64,000 nucleotides of DNA from Fratercula arctica (Eukaryota; Chordata; Aves; Charadriiformes; Alcidae): contig CANTUZ010000004.1 in NCBI GenBank assembly GCA_947846985.1, forward strand, positions 54,661,672-54,725,671, read 5' to 3'. The translations under genes were made by a program, and so were the position numbers. Position 1 is the first letter of the stretch; each line of letters begins with the position of its first letter. The notes under the pieces are model-generated. The model worked only from the letters and a program-made list of their open reading frames with translations, made no database searches and was not told the origin of the DNA. This document shows positions 1 to 14,000 of this stretch, in pieces.

Positions 1-1936
1 ATCAAGAGAAATTTAAAAGTACTGATGTTGTTCAATTCAAGGCATGAATACAATCCTGGCAAAGTGCATTTAGAAGATTTTGTAGAGAGAAAGGCTCACT
101 AACAACATTGTCCCATCCAGCTTCTGCTGGGACAAAACATTTTGCCGTAGATTTTTAGACAGATTTATTTATTTTAATAACCTGCCTTGGCTCCCCATGG
201 GATACAAGCTCCTTTCAGAGGTAGGAACTGCAGCAGGAGTTTCGGTTGGACTTTGGAAGCTGGAGTTCAGCTCTAATGTTGAAGTCTGCTTTCAAAACCC
301 TTGTATGTTTCTGAAGTCAGCTTTACTGTCTGCTTGCCAAAGAGACAAGCTGTTGGAAGATCAGGTGTGAGGATAAGGGATTAAGAATTAGGCCTTTCAT
401 TCAGGGCTCTTCAGTACCAGATGGAGACTGAGCCAGAAACATGGTAATTCAAAACTTGGCAATTGGGAGCATTGACAACTATATTCTTCACTTGTTTTAT
501 TTTGCTGGTTGAAGATTAATATTGATATAGTAGAACCTGAATGTCTGCAACTTCATGGAATCTGTATTTCTTCTGTTCTCTTGCCTGATCTACCTTGAAG
601 CAATGCTGTCAATCACCCATCACACTCCTCAGGGAATGAGATAACAAAAATTGTTTCTGTCATCTACACAACATGAAGTTGCTGCCGTAATGGTCAATGC
701 TTACAGAAGGTTAGCTTTCAAAATTTGCTTTCTGAACTCACACTCATAACCTTGCAGGACAAGCAAAAGGAAATAAAACAATCTCTGTTGAGTTTAATAG
801 GAGTTAGACACATTAATGGTAATTTTGTCATTAATTTACACAGGGCTGGGATTTGACCGTAAAAGAAATCATAACGACAACAGGAAAATGGGTTTAATTA
901 CTAATGGCTATGAAACCAGCTTAGATATTGAATAGTTAAATTCTTCAATATCACATTTCTGTTTGCATGAAGGCCAATTTGATTGTATATTGTTTTAAGA
1001 CACTAGAATAGATTATGGGAGAAAAAACTGAGAAAACAGCTAGAAGTGAATTTATATTGATAATGAATAACTAATACATCTTTTATGAAGCCCTTTATTA
1101 CATGAATCCATTTCTATACTACTTCAAACAAGGATGAAAAACAGAAAGTGGGCAATGATTTCTTTCAATTTAGAAGTAACAGAATGTCTAAAAAAAGAAT
1201 TAGCCTCTTTACAATGTCAAAATTACAGATGCTGTGTTGTTCTGAATCATAAACCAAGAGTAAAGAAATAAAATGATTACAAAAATGTATCATGTGCATA
1301 CCAAATCATACAGCTTTTTATGACAACTTATTCTTTTGGAATTGCAATGCTTTTTTTCTGGACTGTAAGTTTCATAAAGTCAGTAATGAATTAAATATAA
1401 TTTTTATTTAATTAACATTTGAGGGATTCCACTCTAAATTTAGTGCAAGTAATCTTGACTGTCCAAGGCATTCACTGAAATCTTCTTGCCATTTTGAGTA
1501 TCATTTATGCTTCAAACATTTTCTCCTCATTATGGGATATGTTTACTCAACAGCAAACTAGCAAACACTTTTGGTGTTCAAAGCAGAAAAAATGGGATGT
1601 AATGAATTAGACAGCATTGGTTCCCATCCTACATTTATGTTTAATTTCTTTTAAAATTTGGCATATGCTTTGGCATTGTTTTTCATTCTCTCTTTTCAAA
1701 CTGTCTATGTGTAGTTCTTCCGTCTGTAATTAATGAGCATCAAAACGTTTATTTAATAAGAAAGTAATTCTCTGAGATCAAAGAGAGAGAAGATGTAATT
1801 TGGCAACAGATATTTCTTTTCCATCAAAGACAAATACAAAATGCAAACCCAAGAAGTTTATTCAGCTAGACATTTATGTAGATCTGCAGACACTCACAAC
1901 ATTTAAATAGTCAGCAGTGCTGCTGCCTGCTTTTAC
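1..1936 (-). other. EVC intron 17 (partial)
   Basis: AT-rich sequence on the 3' side of EVC exon 17. I looked for exon 18, expected to encode a Gln/His-rich coiled-coil piece, and did not find it. No repeat is recognisable. Confidence 0.7.
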
Positions 1937-2045
1937 CTTTGATGGACTGTGGATGACACGTTCAGGAGGCCTTTGGTCTCTTTTTCTTTCAATGCCAATT
2001 CGATCTCTTGTTTCTTCTTAAGTCTGTTCCTTTCACCTCTTTCTG
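1937..2045 (-). CDS. EVC: EVC exon 17 (last exon in the window)
   Basis: A 109-nt exon that is too short to stand out as an open frame. Its first two bases complete Ala from exon 16, and it ends with AG of an Arg codon. The acceptor is TTTCAG and the donor GTAAAA. It reads [13 protein letters not shown], aligning with human ERMENYKLRKKQE, and ends TVHQR against AVHQR. The middle is diverged. Phase at both borders and the flanking matches make the call firm. Exons 18 onward were not found in 1-1936. Confidence 0.86.
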
Positions 2046-5000
2046 CTGAAATAATGTTTTTTGTAAAATCTTCTGCTCAAAATTACAAACTCTGACTTGT
2101 GGCAACCTTACGATTTATGTTTTGCGTCAGTACAAATCAATCCCTGTTCTAGGTAGTCTTTCCAAGGTTACTGCTCCTTAGGAATATCAAGTACTTCTTA
2201 CACACTCTTGCTCTGCCAGTGCGGTCTGTTGCACAGACAATAGTTTGTGCATCATTTAGCTGAGATGGTAATGTCACTGAATTCCTATTCTTATCTATTT
2301 CTCCCACTAGGATAACTGATTAACGTGGAACTCAAAGCAGAAATTTTATTAAAAGACCTTGATGCCCTAAGCAAGAACTGTAATACCTACGCAAAAAATG
2401 CAATAAAAAGAAAACCTCCACTCGGAAGCCACTCAGTCCTGGGAATGCCTAACTCCACTAGATGTCCCCTCATTTGATGGCAAAGTATGCTGGGTACTTT
2501 TGCGTATGCTTACACTCTGTGAGTAACTTGGTGTTTATCTGCTGACCAGGCTCCTGACTCTTGCCCCTGAAGTCCTGCCTGCCAGCAAGGCTCAGGGCAT
2601 GTCTGACAGATAGAACATGTAGGTTTCCTTGCACCACTGCTTTTAAATAAAACACAGAAGGAGGGAGATAAACGTGTACACAAAAGATTAGGGTACATAA
2701 CATTCATTTGGGGAGCGTACGACTTTTTCTGAATGTTCCAAGAGGCTGACAGGCACTTCTCCTACCAATAGCACCATCGGGGACCAGTTACTGAATGTAC
2801 TCTAGGCTGGGCTGGGCTGGCTGTGCAGGAGGAGGTACTCTCCACCTTTTTTCCTGTGGCTGTGCCAGACAGACCATAAATTCAGATTTACTAGGCCAAA
2901 GGATGCCCAAAGAAGCAAAATCCTCTAGCCTGACATCAAGCTTGGTCACTGGGAGAGAGAAGCCCAGCATTATGGTCCTTACTCCTGTTTAGCTATCACT
3001 CAAAGAAGTACATAAGAAATTTCCTATGTGGCCATTATAACACCAGGGCTATCACAGAGTAGGTGGCTCTATTGCCAACATTGTTTTTTCTATCTTGTGT
3101 TTTAGAGAAAGAAGTTATGAAACTTGGTGAAGAGGATCACACTCTCAGTGTGGTAATCATGCTTGGAGATCACCTAACAGTTCAGCCCCTTCTGAAAAGG
3201 AAGAAACATGTATGTTCTGCCTCCAGGCTGAGCTTGGATGGAAAGTAGCTGGCTGGCTGTCAGGGCTTAGGGTGTCCTGGCTGTGTCCCAGAGCAGAGCT
3301 CCAGGCTGTTAAGAATCACAGAGAGAAAACTAAGTGCTTTTGGGGCCAACACAGCAGCTGAAATGAGAAAGGACTGGGGTTCTGCATCACAAATTTCGAC
3401 TTAGGTTAAAGAAAGACTTAAGTGTACTAAAGCAGCAAAGTCCCTTATTAGATAGTAGTGCTCACTCCTAATGTAAAAAGCACCAACAAAGCTGAAGTAG
3501 TTGATACTGAAAATCTCAGCCAGTCTACGGCATGCACACGTAGGTTTGCAGTACTTTTTCACTGTAGCAGTTCATTTGATCTGTGAATTTCAGCTGGGTT
3601 TCTCTCTGGCCACCCAAATCTAAAACACTCTGGCTTTTACTACCAACATAAAAACTGTCTTCCTCATGCCTTTAGGCAGCAGAAGGATTTTCTTTTTCTT
3701 CAGTTGAAAAGAAAATATGCTCCTCTGACACGTGTAATTTTCTTCCTTGTAGTTCATGGAACACCAAAACACTGAAAAAAAAATATATCCACACAAAGCT
3801 CTAGGAGAAAAAATAATCTAAATGAGCAATTACCAGAAAGCTGACTGTGGTTTTAGGAACTGGTATTCTAGGTCTCACAACCTAATTAGGAGACCAGTTG
3901 AGACTCTTTAGAGGGACTTTGTGAAAACTTAAGTAACCGACTGCCTTGCTAGCTACCAATGTATAAAATACAGATTGTGAAAAATTCCTGCACAGTTTTT
4001 GCCTAACTCTAGCACTCCATCTTCCAGTATTAAACTCTTCAAGGTCCACAACAGGGCAGTGCATAACAGATTGGTTCTGTCTTATAACCACTGAGCATAT
4101 CTAGCTCCTACTGGGGCTCACAAATCCTTCTTACCAACTCATCTCTGGATCTCAGTCTTGAGTGGATACGCCTGTTCCTCTTCAAAAACTCTCTTCTGTG
4201 GTTAAATAATAATTTCTATTTAAAATTGCTAACTCTATTTTTAGAAAAAACATCCATTCCATGTGTCTCAAATACTTAGCCTGTGATGATATTGCCATTT
4301 TACTAACTTGCTAACTTGATTTAATGCCAACAGCCTTCACCCAGGGGAGGGGAGAATGTTTACAAAAGAAATCAATAATCACAGTTTGCTTTTGTTCTCC
4401 CATCCTGAAGGAACTGAGCAATTAAAAATAATTCCAGGAGAAAGTGCCTGTTTTTATGTGAGATCCAGCAGTTCATAAACCTCTTCAGCACTTTCACAAC
4501 GTGTAAGAGGGTCATGGTTGACAGCTAAGAAACAATGCGCTAGCTCACACAGTGTTCCAGGATGGGCATGCTTGGCTTTTTGGTGTCTCCTCTAATTCAT
4601 TTCCTCAACTTCAGAGACAACAACATTTCACTGAGCCAAAAAAAAGGAATGAATATAAGGATCTACTCCCCAAAGCTGAGGGCAGTGACCGCAGAGGAAG
4701 CAGACTGTTTGCCAATGCTGTTTTTGTTTTCTAACATGGGAGCAGGGATTGCAAACCCAGATTTCCTCCCTTCTAGGGGAGAAACTTGTAGACAGCTTGT
4801 AAGCCCCTGTCATATATCCTTTCTCTCTCCCTATGAATATTTGATTCATTGATTCATTTTATTTACATATATTAATATGCAAAGTTGAACAGTGGTTATG
4901 GTAGGTATTGGCTGTACGACCTAATACTTCTACAACTCTTTGCTTTCTAAATTCTTCTGACTTGTGTTGAGGTTTAGAGCACCAGAAAATCAACTGCTGG

Positions 5001-8000
5001 CGATTGTGACTATGGTGGTATCTCTGATCTTAGCTTGGTGAATCAGAGTTCATGGTTAAACTATGATCTCCAACACTGGGTTGTCATTCTGTGCGCGTCT
5101 GTACCAAACTTTGAGTAACAGGGTCCTGCACCTACGACTGCAATTCAAGTAATTATTAATAATGACAGTTCTACCACTTCGCGTTCAAAGATGGAAATGG
5201 ACTTACACATTCATTTTGCTTTAAATAACAGATTTCTGCTATCTTTAAAAGCAAGCTTTACACTGATAAGAAAATTAATTTGTTGTTAAAAACCAAGAAT
5301 TATCTTACAAATATCATACGTACCTTGAAAGGATTTCAGTTGTTGAAGCTTTTTCCCTTCATAGCCTTCTGTGATTTTTCCTAATTGCTGATAGTAGTTT
5401 TGCACCAGTCTATTGATATTATTGCTGGTCCCATATACACTTTCTACAGCAGCTTCCACCAGTCTCTCCTGTATTACATGGTACAAGTCACATTTCATTT
5501 TCTAAATCACAAACTGAAGTATTTTGATCTGTCTAAAACTGAAGACCCAATCTAATTCTGTATGCACACACAAAATTGTCAATTTTGTGCTTTAAAAATG
5601 CGGCAAGCCGAGATGCTGGAAAACAGGTATTTCTATTCATCCATGGAACATTTCAACATGAAAAATAACAGTAAAATCTTACTAATGTGCCCCACCTCCA
5701 TCTAAAAAGGGTCCATTTCCCTATCTGTTCAACCTCTATAGCCCATTTTACCTGTCAAGCAGACTGCCAGCAAAGTAAATCAATATATGTGTAGCCCTAC
5801 TACAACCTGCTATTATACAAACATACACATATTTACTTTGGGACAATTTTATTAGCCTATGAAGCAAGTTTTATTTTTATTTAATTATTTATCTATGAAT
5901 TAATATTAAGCTGTTAATATACAAACACTATTAATTAACCATAAAACCTTCACAAAAGATAACAATCTCCACTTCTTCATTTTTGTTATTCTCTTTCATG
6001 AAAAACTCTCTCAATTTTTTTTTATGTTCCAGGGTGTGGCTTAATAAAACCTGTTTTGGCTGCTATAGCAAATCATTAGAAAATACTGTACTTCTACATA
6101 AGTGTTAATTTGTAAATACTTTGCATGGTATCTTTAGTTTTAACACAGGTTGTAATGGTCTTCTGCTGGTACTTCTAGACATAGGATAATACATAAGTGA
6201 AACTGCCTTCCATTTTAGCAAAGCAGTACTCATTTTGTTTGGAAAACTGCTGTTGAACATTTCCATACCTTGAAGTCCTGTCCATCATCTGAGCTCTTTT
6301 TTCCAGCCTCCCGTCGGGCATGCTGCAGCAGTGTCCGCCCAATCACCTGCTCCATGTGCTGCTGAAGAAACTGAAGAGCTTCTTGGATTTCTGTCACTAG
6401 CTGCTGGTGAAATTCTAAGTGGGTTTGCTGCGTTTCTTCCTCAAGCTTCTCCTCCTCTTCCAGAATGTGGGACTCCTGGTAATCAGACAAAAAGAGCACT
6501 GCCATTTAAATACGTTGACAAATTTAGTCAGCTTCACTTTAAAAGTAAGTCCTACACCCATTCAGAATAACACTGGTTTAATACTTAGAATAATCTAATA
6601 CACAGATGAAGTTTATGTGCAGTTAATTAACACATCTGTCTTTGCAACAAAACTATTGCCTCCGTCCTGCCACGTATAAAAATTCTAGTTGACAAAGTCC
6701 CTTGAGAGATAGTCCTGGAGGGCAAAGGGATCCGGGAAAGCTGGACATTCTTCAAGAAGGAAAACTTAAAGGGGCAGGAGCAGGCCGTTCCCATGTGCCG
6801 AAAGATGAGCTGGCAGGGAAGCAGACCGGCCTGGCCGAACAGAGAGCTGTTGCTGGAAATCAGGGGAAAAAAGAGAGTTTATGACCTTTGGAAGAAGGAG
6901 CAGGCAACTCAGGAGGACTAAAAAGATGTTGTGAGATTATGCAGGAAGAGAATAAGAACGGCCCAAGCCCAACTAGACCTTAATCTGGCTATTGCTGTAA
7001 AAGATCAAAAAAAATGTTTCTATAAATACATGAACAACAAAAGAAGGGCTAAGGAGAATCTCCATCCTTGATTGGATGCGGTGGGAAGCATAGTGACAAA
7101 GGACGAGGAAAAGGCTGAGGTACTAAGTGCCTTCTTTGCCCCAGTCTTTAATAGTAAGACCAGTTGTTCTCAGGGTTTCCAGCCCCCTGTGCTGGAAGAC
7201 AGGGATGGGGAGCAGAATAAAGCCCCCATAATCCAAGGGGAAATGGTTAGCAACCTGCTAAAGCACTTAGACACACACAAGTCTATGGTGTCAGACGGGA
7301 TCCACCCAAGGGCTCTAGGCAGCTGGCAGACATGCTCACCAAGCCACTTTCCATCATCTATCAGCAGTCATGGCTAACCAGGGAGGTCCCAGTTGACTGG
7401 AAGTTAGCAAATGCGATGCCCATCTACAAGTAGGGCCAGAAGAAGCATCCAGGGAACTAAAGGCCTGCCAGTCTGACCTTGGTGCTGGGGAAGGTTATGG
7501 AGCCTCACATCCTGAGTGCCATCACACAAGTACAGGACAACCAGGCGATTAGGCTCAGTCAGCATGGGTTTATGAAAGGCAGGCCCTGCTTGACTAACCT
7601 GATGTCCTTCTATGACAAGGTGTCCACCTTAGTGGATGAGGCAAAGGCTGTGGATGTTGTCTACCTAGGCTTCAGTGAAGCCTTTGACACTGTGTCCCAC
7701 AGCATTCTCCTGGAGAAACTGGCTGCCTATGGCTTGGAGGGCTGTAATCTTTGCTGGGTAAAAAACTTTCTGGATGGCTGGGCCCAAAGAGTTGCAGTGA
7801 ATGTAGTTAAATCCAGTTGGTGGCCGGTCACAAGTGGTGTTCCCCAGGGCTCAGTACTGGGGACAGTTCTCTTTAATATCTTTATCAATGATGGGGACAA
7901 GGGGATCGAGCGCATGATTAGTAAGCTTGCAGATGACACCAAGCCGAGTGGGCGTGTTGATCTGCTTGAGGGTAAAAAGGCTCTACAGAGAGATCTGGAC

Positions 8001-11000
8001 AGGCTGGATTGATGGGCCAAGACAAATGCTGTGAGGTTCAACAAGTGTTGGGTCCTGCACCTGGTCACAACAACCCCATGCAGCACTACAGGCTTGGGGA
8101 AGAGTGGCTGGAGAGCTGTCCTGTGGAAAAGGGCCTGGGGGTTTTGGTCAACAGCCGGCTGAATATGAGCCAGCAGTGTGCCCAGGTGGCCAAGAAGGCC
8201 AAGAGCATCCTGACTTGAAATAGTGTGGCCAGCAAGACTAGGGAAGTGATCGTGCCCCTGTCCTCGGCACTGGTGAGGCCTTGAATTCCATGTTCAGTTT
8301 TGGGCCCCTCATGACAAGAAAGACATTGAGGTGCTGGAGCATGTCCAAAGAACAAGGAAGCTCGTGAAAGGTCTAGAGAACAAGCCTTATGAGGGGTGTC
8401 TGAAGGAACTGGGGTTGTTTAGTCTGGAGAAAAGGAGGCTGAGGGAAGAAACCTTATCGGTCTCTACAACTACCTGGAAGGAGGTTGTAGCGAGGTGGGG
8501 GTCGGTCTTTTCTCCCAAGTAGCAACTGATAGGCTGAGAAGAAACGGCCTCAAGTTGTGCCAGGGGAGGTTTAGATTGTATATTATGAAAAACTTCCTCA
8601 CTGAAGTGGTTATCAAGCACTGGAACAGGCTGCCCAAGGAAATGGCTGAGTCACCATCCCCAGAAGTATTTAAAAGACATGTAGATGTGGTGCTCGGGGA
8701 CATGGTTTTGTGGTGGACTTGGCAGAGTTACGTTAACGGTTGGATTCAATGAACTTAAAGGTTGTTTCCAACCCAAATGATTATATGACTCTGTAACAGC
8801 TGCATTCTGTTGCATTAGTCATTTCCAAGTGATGTATTTCCATCTTCATATTCTGTACTGTTGAATTTGGTCTTATTTCTACTAAAAATATGAACGATCT
8901 AGGTCAACTATTCTGAGTTCAGTAAGGGATAATTGTGGATGCCTTGATAAAGTGCACAGGAACAAGGCAAGTATACAGTTATGCACCTGGAATACTCATA
9001 CAGTTTGTGGGGTCTACTTGAGAAAAAAATGGTGTATTGGTACTTATGGCCCTTGGGAACGGTCATGAATGTGTTTAATAGCACTTGGAAACCATTTGTA
9101 CTCTTGGCATCTACAGTATCCTGTTGTGGTGAGTTCTACAGTTTACCTACACACTTCTTAATTTTGAACCTGCCATCTAATAGCTTTGCTCAGTGCTCTT
9201 TTCTTTTATTAGAAACAAGTGAAAATTTTTTCCATATTCACATATTCTATGCCAGTTTTAAAACTATGGTATTCCAGAAGACACCTCTTTTTTAGGTTGA
9301 AGAATTCTGGTCTCTTGAAGTCTCTGGACCATACTTGCCACCATTTTCTATTTTCTATGCTTCTTTTTAAATTCACTTTCCCTCCAAATTCTCTTCAGCA
9401 CACAATAGTATACACTCACCAGATAGACCTGTTCTGTCTTTCTTATATGTATTAGTCTTCCACAGATTGCCTTCTACTGAGTTGCCGATGTCTCTCTTCT
9501 TTTAATATTCTTATTTAAGGCTAAATAAGATTAAATTACTGTGGGGGATTCGACAGTACCTATTTGATCCCCTCTTGGAAATAAGAAATGCAAGTAGGGA
9601 AAGGACCTGCTCTGCCCCCATTCACCTGCGGAAAATAATGATGTCCCCATTAAGGCTGGGTTGTTCTGACATGTCTTTATTTATAGCTCAGGCATATGTT
9701 TTTGATGGTTTTTTTAGACAGTCGGAATGTCATTAAATCATTTATCTTTTTTTTAAGAGACCCAATGTCATCTTATCATGTCCAAGCTAGAATTCTTTAG
9801 TGTTGTTTTACATTTTATATGAAAGCAACAGATAGACATGACACTGTGTACCAGTTTAAAACTGGCACAAGATCAAATTGAGTTTAGTTCAAATAACACA
9901 CTATGTCTAAAACTCTGGTTGAGTGTCTGTAAATTAACTTTTTCTGTAACTCCTTATGCATTAGTTCTAGTTTTAGAGGCTGTTCATAACATTTTTTTCT
10001 CGCTGACTTTTCACAATTCCACACCGAGACCCTATTTCTTTGGTAGCAGGCATCTTCTATGTGTAGCTTTAGGTAGTTCCTTGTGAGATGTGTTTTAGCT
10101 GGCCTTGGAATGAGGCTGTAATGGAGAGAGGCCAAAGGAACAGTACTACCTTTTTTGTTAGGAAACACAGTGATTGCATCAATTAACATCCCTGTAGGAG
10201 CTAAGTGATAGGCAGTAATGGAAACCACAGAACAAGAGGAATGCAGTCATATGCATTTGTATTTTATTATTTTATATTTTATTTCTTCTGAAAGTTAATG
10301 AGATTTTGAGATTTTTACACTTAAGAACTACTGCAATAGACATATCAAATATGAAAATGTCAGCAGATAGAATTTCCTTATTCCTCTTCCAAGTGGAGAA
10401 TTAGGGTTTGTATTATGCAAATCAGAATTAGAGGGATGCACAATATAATCTCTCAGGTAATTATCAAGACACAGCATGGAGCACAGAGCTGCAAAGTGTT
10501 GGATGGGTTCAACCCACACGTGCAGCAGCAGTGGGATGGGAAAGGACTATCACTGACACCTGCTAGGAAGGTCCTCTGAGGTTGAAATCTGTAATTTGGT
10601 GTTGTTCTAGGTAAATATCCAATGCAGATAAGTAAATAACCAACAACACTTAATGGATTAACCCTAAAAAACACAGTCACAGATAGACCTGAAAGTAACC
10701 TGAGGGAATATCAAGTCTAAAAATCCCTTAAACTTTCTCCCATCTCTTTGACCTACAGGAGCCAGATTATTTGGAAGGGTGTCAGGGGAGTGGATGCCAA
10801 GCATCTCATGGACAGAGGACAAAGAAAAAAGAATGAAAAACGATGACAGTATAGAAGAACTTGCTAGGTCTGGTGGAGGGAAGAATTTCTTCTGATGCTC
10901 TAGTAAGAACTTTTCAAGTGCATATTATGATCCCTGGCAGAAGGAATTTATCTTACCCTGAAGCACTAACTTGTGCAGAAGTCCTTTATACATGTTGGCA

Positions 11001-14000
11001 TTCCTTCTTTCATTAGTATTTCCATATGATACAAATAGCTAAATACGCTTACTATGATAACATATATCACATATAGCTAGCCAGTAGATAAAGTATTAGG
11101 GAATTTAAAATGTCTGCCCAAACTGAAACAGGCACATTCAGTGACCTCCTATGCCAGCAGTGAGTGTATTTTTGACAAGAATATTTTCCTTTCTATTCGG
11201 AACTTGAACATTTTTATTTTTTGAGATCTTCTATGGCTACTTCTAATGCCAGACATCATAGCATATGAGACCTCTGGAGAAAAACCATCCGAACACTGTA
11301 CCTACCACTGCCTTCTGTAACTGCCACTGGTCCTCATCTTGGCAGGGGGAGGATCCCTTCTCTAGGGTATGTTGCACTCTCAGGTCCTGAAGCAAGCTCT
11401 TCTTTCTGGACATTCTCATGCAGGCCAGGGCTGCCATTCCAACTCTTCGGAGGCTTAACCTCCTGAGTACTGAACACAGCAGAAGTCGGTGTTTTTGCAA
11501 TATAAAGTTAACAGACCTGTAAAAAGGACCATTAAAAATCAATCAGGTAAGTTGTTTGCTGATTTAGCACACCTGTGTCCAGCAAAGTCATTGGTCAAAG
11601 AAGATAAGAGTTACTATTCACTCTGTGCAATGTCTTCTTGTACAAAGCACGCCTGGGAGAGCTGCTCAGGTGTAAAGAATGGTATTGCTGTGATAGACTT
11701 CTAGTTCTGTCACACTGAAGTTAAATTAAAATAAAAATAGGAAGAGAGGGAGATAAATAATCATCTATAGTTACAAAATAAAAGCTTTTTTTAATAGGAG
11801 ACTTGAAATAAGATGAAAAGTGAATGCAATTAGAACTATAGGAAAGTTATTTCAAGACAATGCAGGACAGCATATCTTGGATTACCAAGGAGGCACACGC
11901 TGAAGAGATTAGTGTTAGCTGGCAGGACAGACATGGCTGAAGCAAGTTTGTGGTAAATTTTAAATAGGAGAGCATATTTTGAAGTTGATTCTGGACCAGG
12001 TGAGTGAAATCTGTGTGCACGTTTGGGATGACATTTGTCTGTGCCTGCATCTAACTTGTGTGTATGTGTAAGGCACCATGAGCTCTCCAGATACCTAATG
12101 TTGGGAAACACTGAAGTCAGAGAACATGAAAATGAGAGGTTGAACTGAAAAGCAGAGCCAAAATAAAGGAGTGCAATGGTAATATTACCAGTATTCCAAA
12201 TAGAAAAGTCTTCAAATACTTTGATCTTTGGTAATGTGAAGACCATGGTGAATGAAGTAAAATAAGGCAGATAACGCAGAACTGTGTTTTTTTGGGACAT
12301 CTCTCTATCAAAGGGATGTTTAGCTGTACAAAGATGAGATAAAACTAAAAGTTTTCTCGGTGAATATAGGCAGCGAATGCAAGAGAGCCAGTGGTATTCT
12401 ATTAGCAGAAAGTAAAGGTAGAGCTGAATGGTGCTGGCCTGAACATTTTATCTTGAAGAATATCCAACTCCAATGTGACAGAGAGTGCAAAGAGAGGCCG
12501 GGTCAAGATTAGAAATCACTTACAAACATAGGAGCAGATATACAGAAAGCACACCAATTGACAAATCATGGAAGACACTACTTTTTCTACTTACCAGAAG
12601 TCATGATATCTATGGGGTTTTTTAAGTTGTTTTTGATACTCAGACAAAGAACTAGAGTAATGTCCTCTCCGTCTGAAGGTGCCCATAGTCCCTCAACACT
12701 GCTTTCCACAATGTGATGTAAACAAGTTTTTATCTGCACATGCAGCAGTGCAGTTTTACCTCACTGCTTACTGATAAAACCAAACTTACTCATCACTGAG
12801 GCATCCTAGTCTGCTTACGACACCTTGAATTATCTTCTCTTCTTTCTCAGACAGGTGCTTTTGCATGACAGCAGACAGAGCATATTCCTTTATCCATAGC
12901 TAAAAGCAGAGGAAAAGAATGACAACTGTAAGATACTCTGATTCCAGTCATTCTAGTCACCACATTACAAAACAGGGGTTTATTTGATGTTATTTTGCTA
13001 AAAACAATCATCCCCCTCTTTCAAGAAAGAAACTCATGCTGAATTAAAATTACTCTACTTTTAGAAATATTTTTTTCTCAATGATCAAAGATCACTGAAA
13101 AGAAAGGGAGGCTTTGCACTGTTTTGGATCAGCCCTGAGCTGTGTTATTTTCCAGTTTCAGCAACAGAGGAACAAGAAAAAAAAGAACAATATGGCACAA
13201 AATACTGCATAAACACTTATCAGCAGGTTGCAGTGGGCTTTTTGTTTGGTTGTGTTTTTTTTTTTCCACTAGTAGAGAATGAAGGTTTTATTTTCACTGA
13301 ACAACATAAAGATACCGTCTTCCATCACACTTCTGTGTATTGTACACAGTGCTAATAGTTAGAAATGGAGATTGTATGATTAGGTTTATGGACTGCAAGT
13401 TTACAGCTCCTTCACAGTGATATTTAGATCACAGAATTTAATCTTTAAATGTTTTGATGGATATGCCATTAGACTGTAAACTTTTGGAGATATAGACTTA
13501 AGATTTTTGTTTATTGCCAGAAATTAATGAATAAGCCGTAAGATGAAATGGTTGTAAGGCCCAAACTCTATTACTGTGAGATGAAAAATATATTTTATGC
13601 TACACTGGCAGTTGGATAAATGCAGGTTGCCTGCAGATATATGCAGAGCCCTAAATTAAATATAATACTCAGGCTCTCCAACAGCTTCACTTCATGTTCT
13701 ATCCTCATTCAGAACATGAGGAACTAAATTTTGTATTATTGCAGACAGCAAGGTTTCACTAGATCAATATTGTCTAGCAAAGAATTAGATGTGTAATTGC
13801 ACAATTGTTAGCGTTAGGAACTAGAAGTGGTACTTGGCCTTCCTACTGGATTTGATATTCCTTTCCTTTGGAAGCAGCGATCTGTGCTGGAGGGAGGCTT
13901 TATCTGTGGGCACAGAATAAGCCCTCCCAGGAAGTGCAGAACATCAGACACCACATCATCTTTGGCTGTAAAATGAAAATGTACTTCTTTCTTGGATAGC

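Noticed and set aside
11836..12300. 154-residue minus-strand frame in EVC intron 13
   Set aside because: No splice borders or recognisable motif. Exons 13 and 14 join in phase without it.
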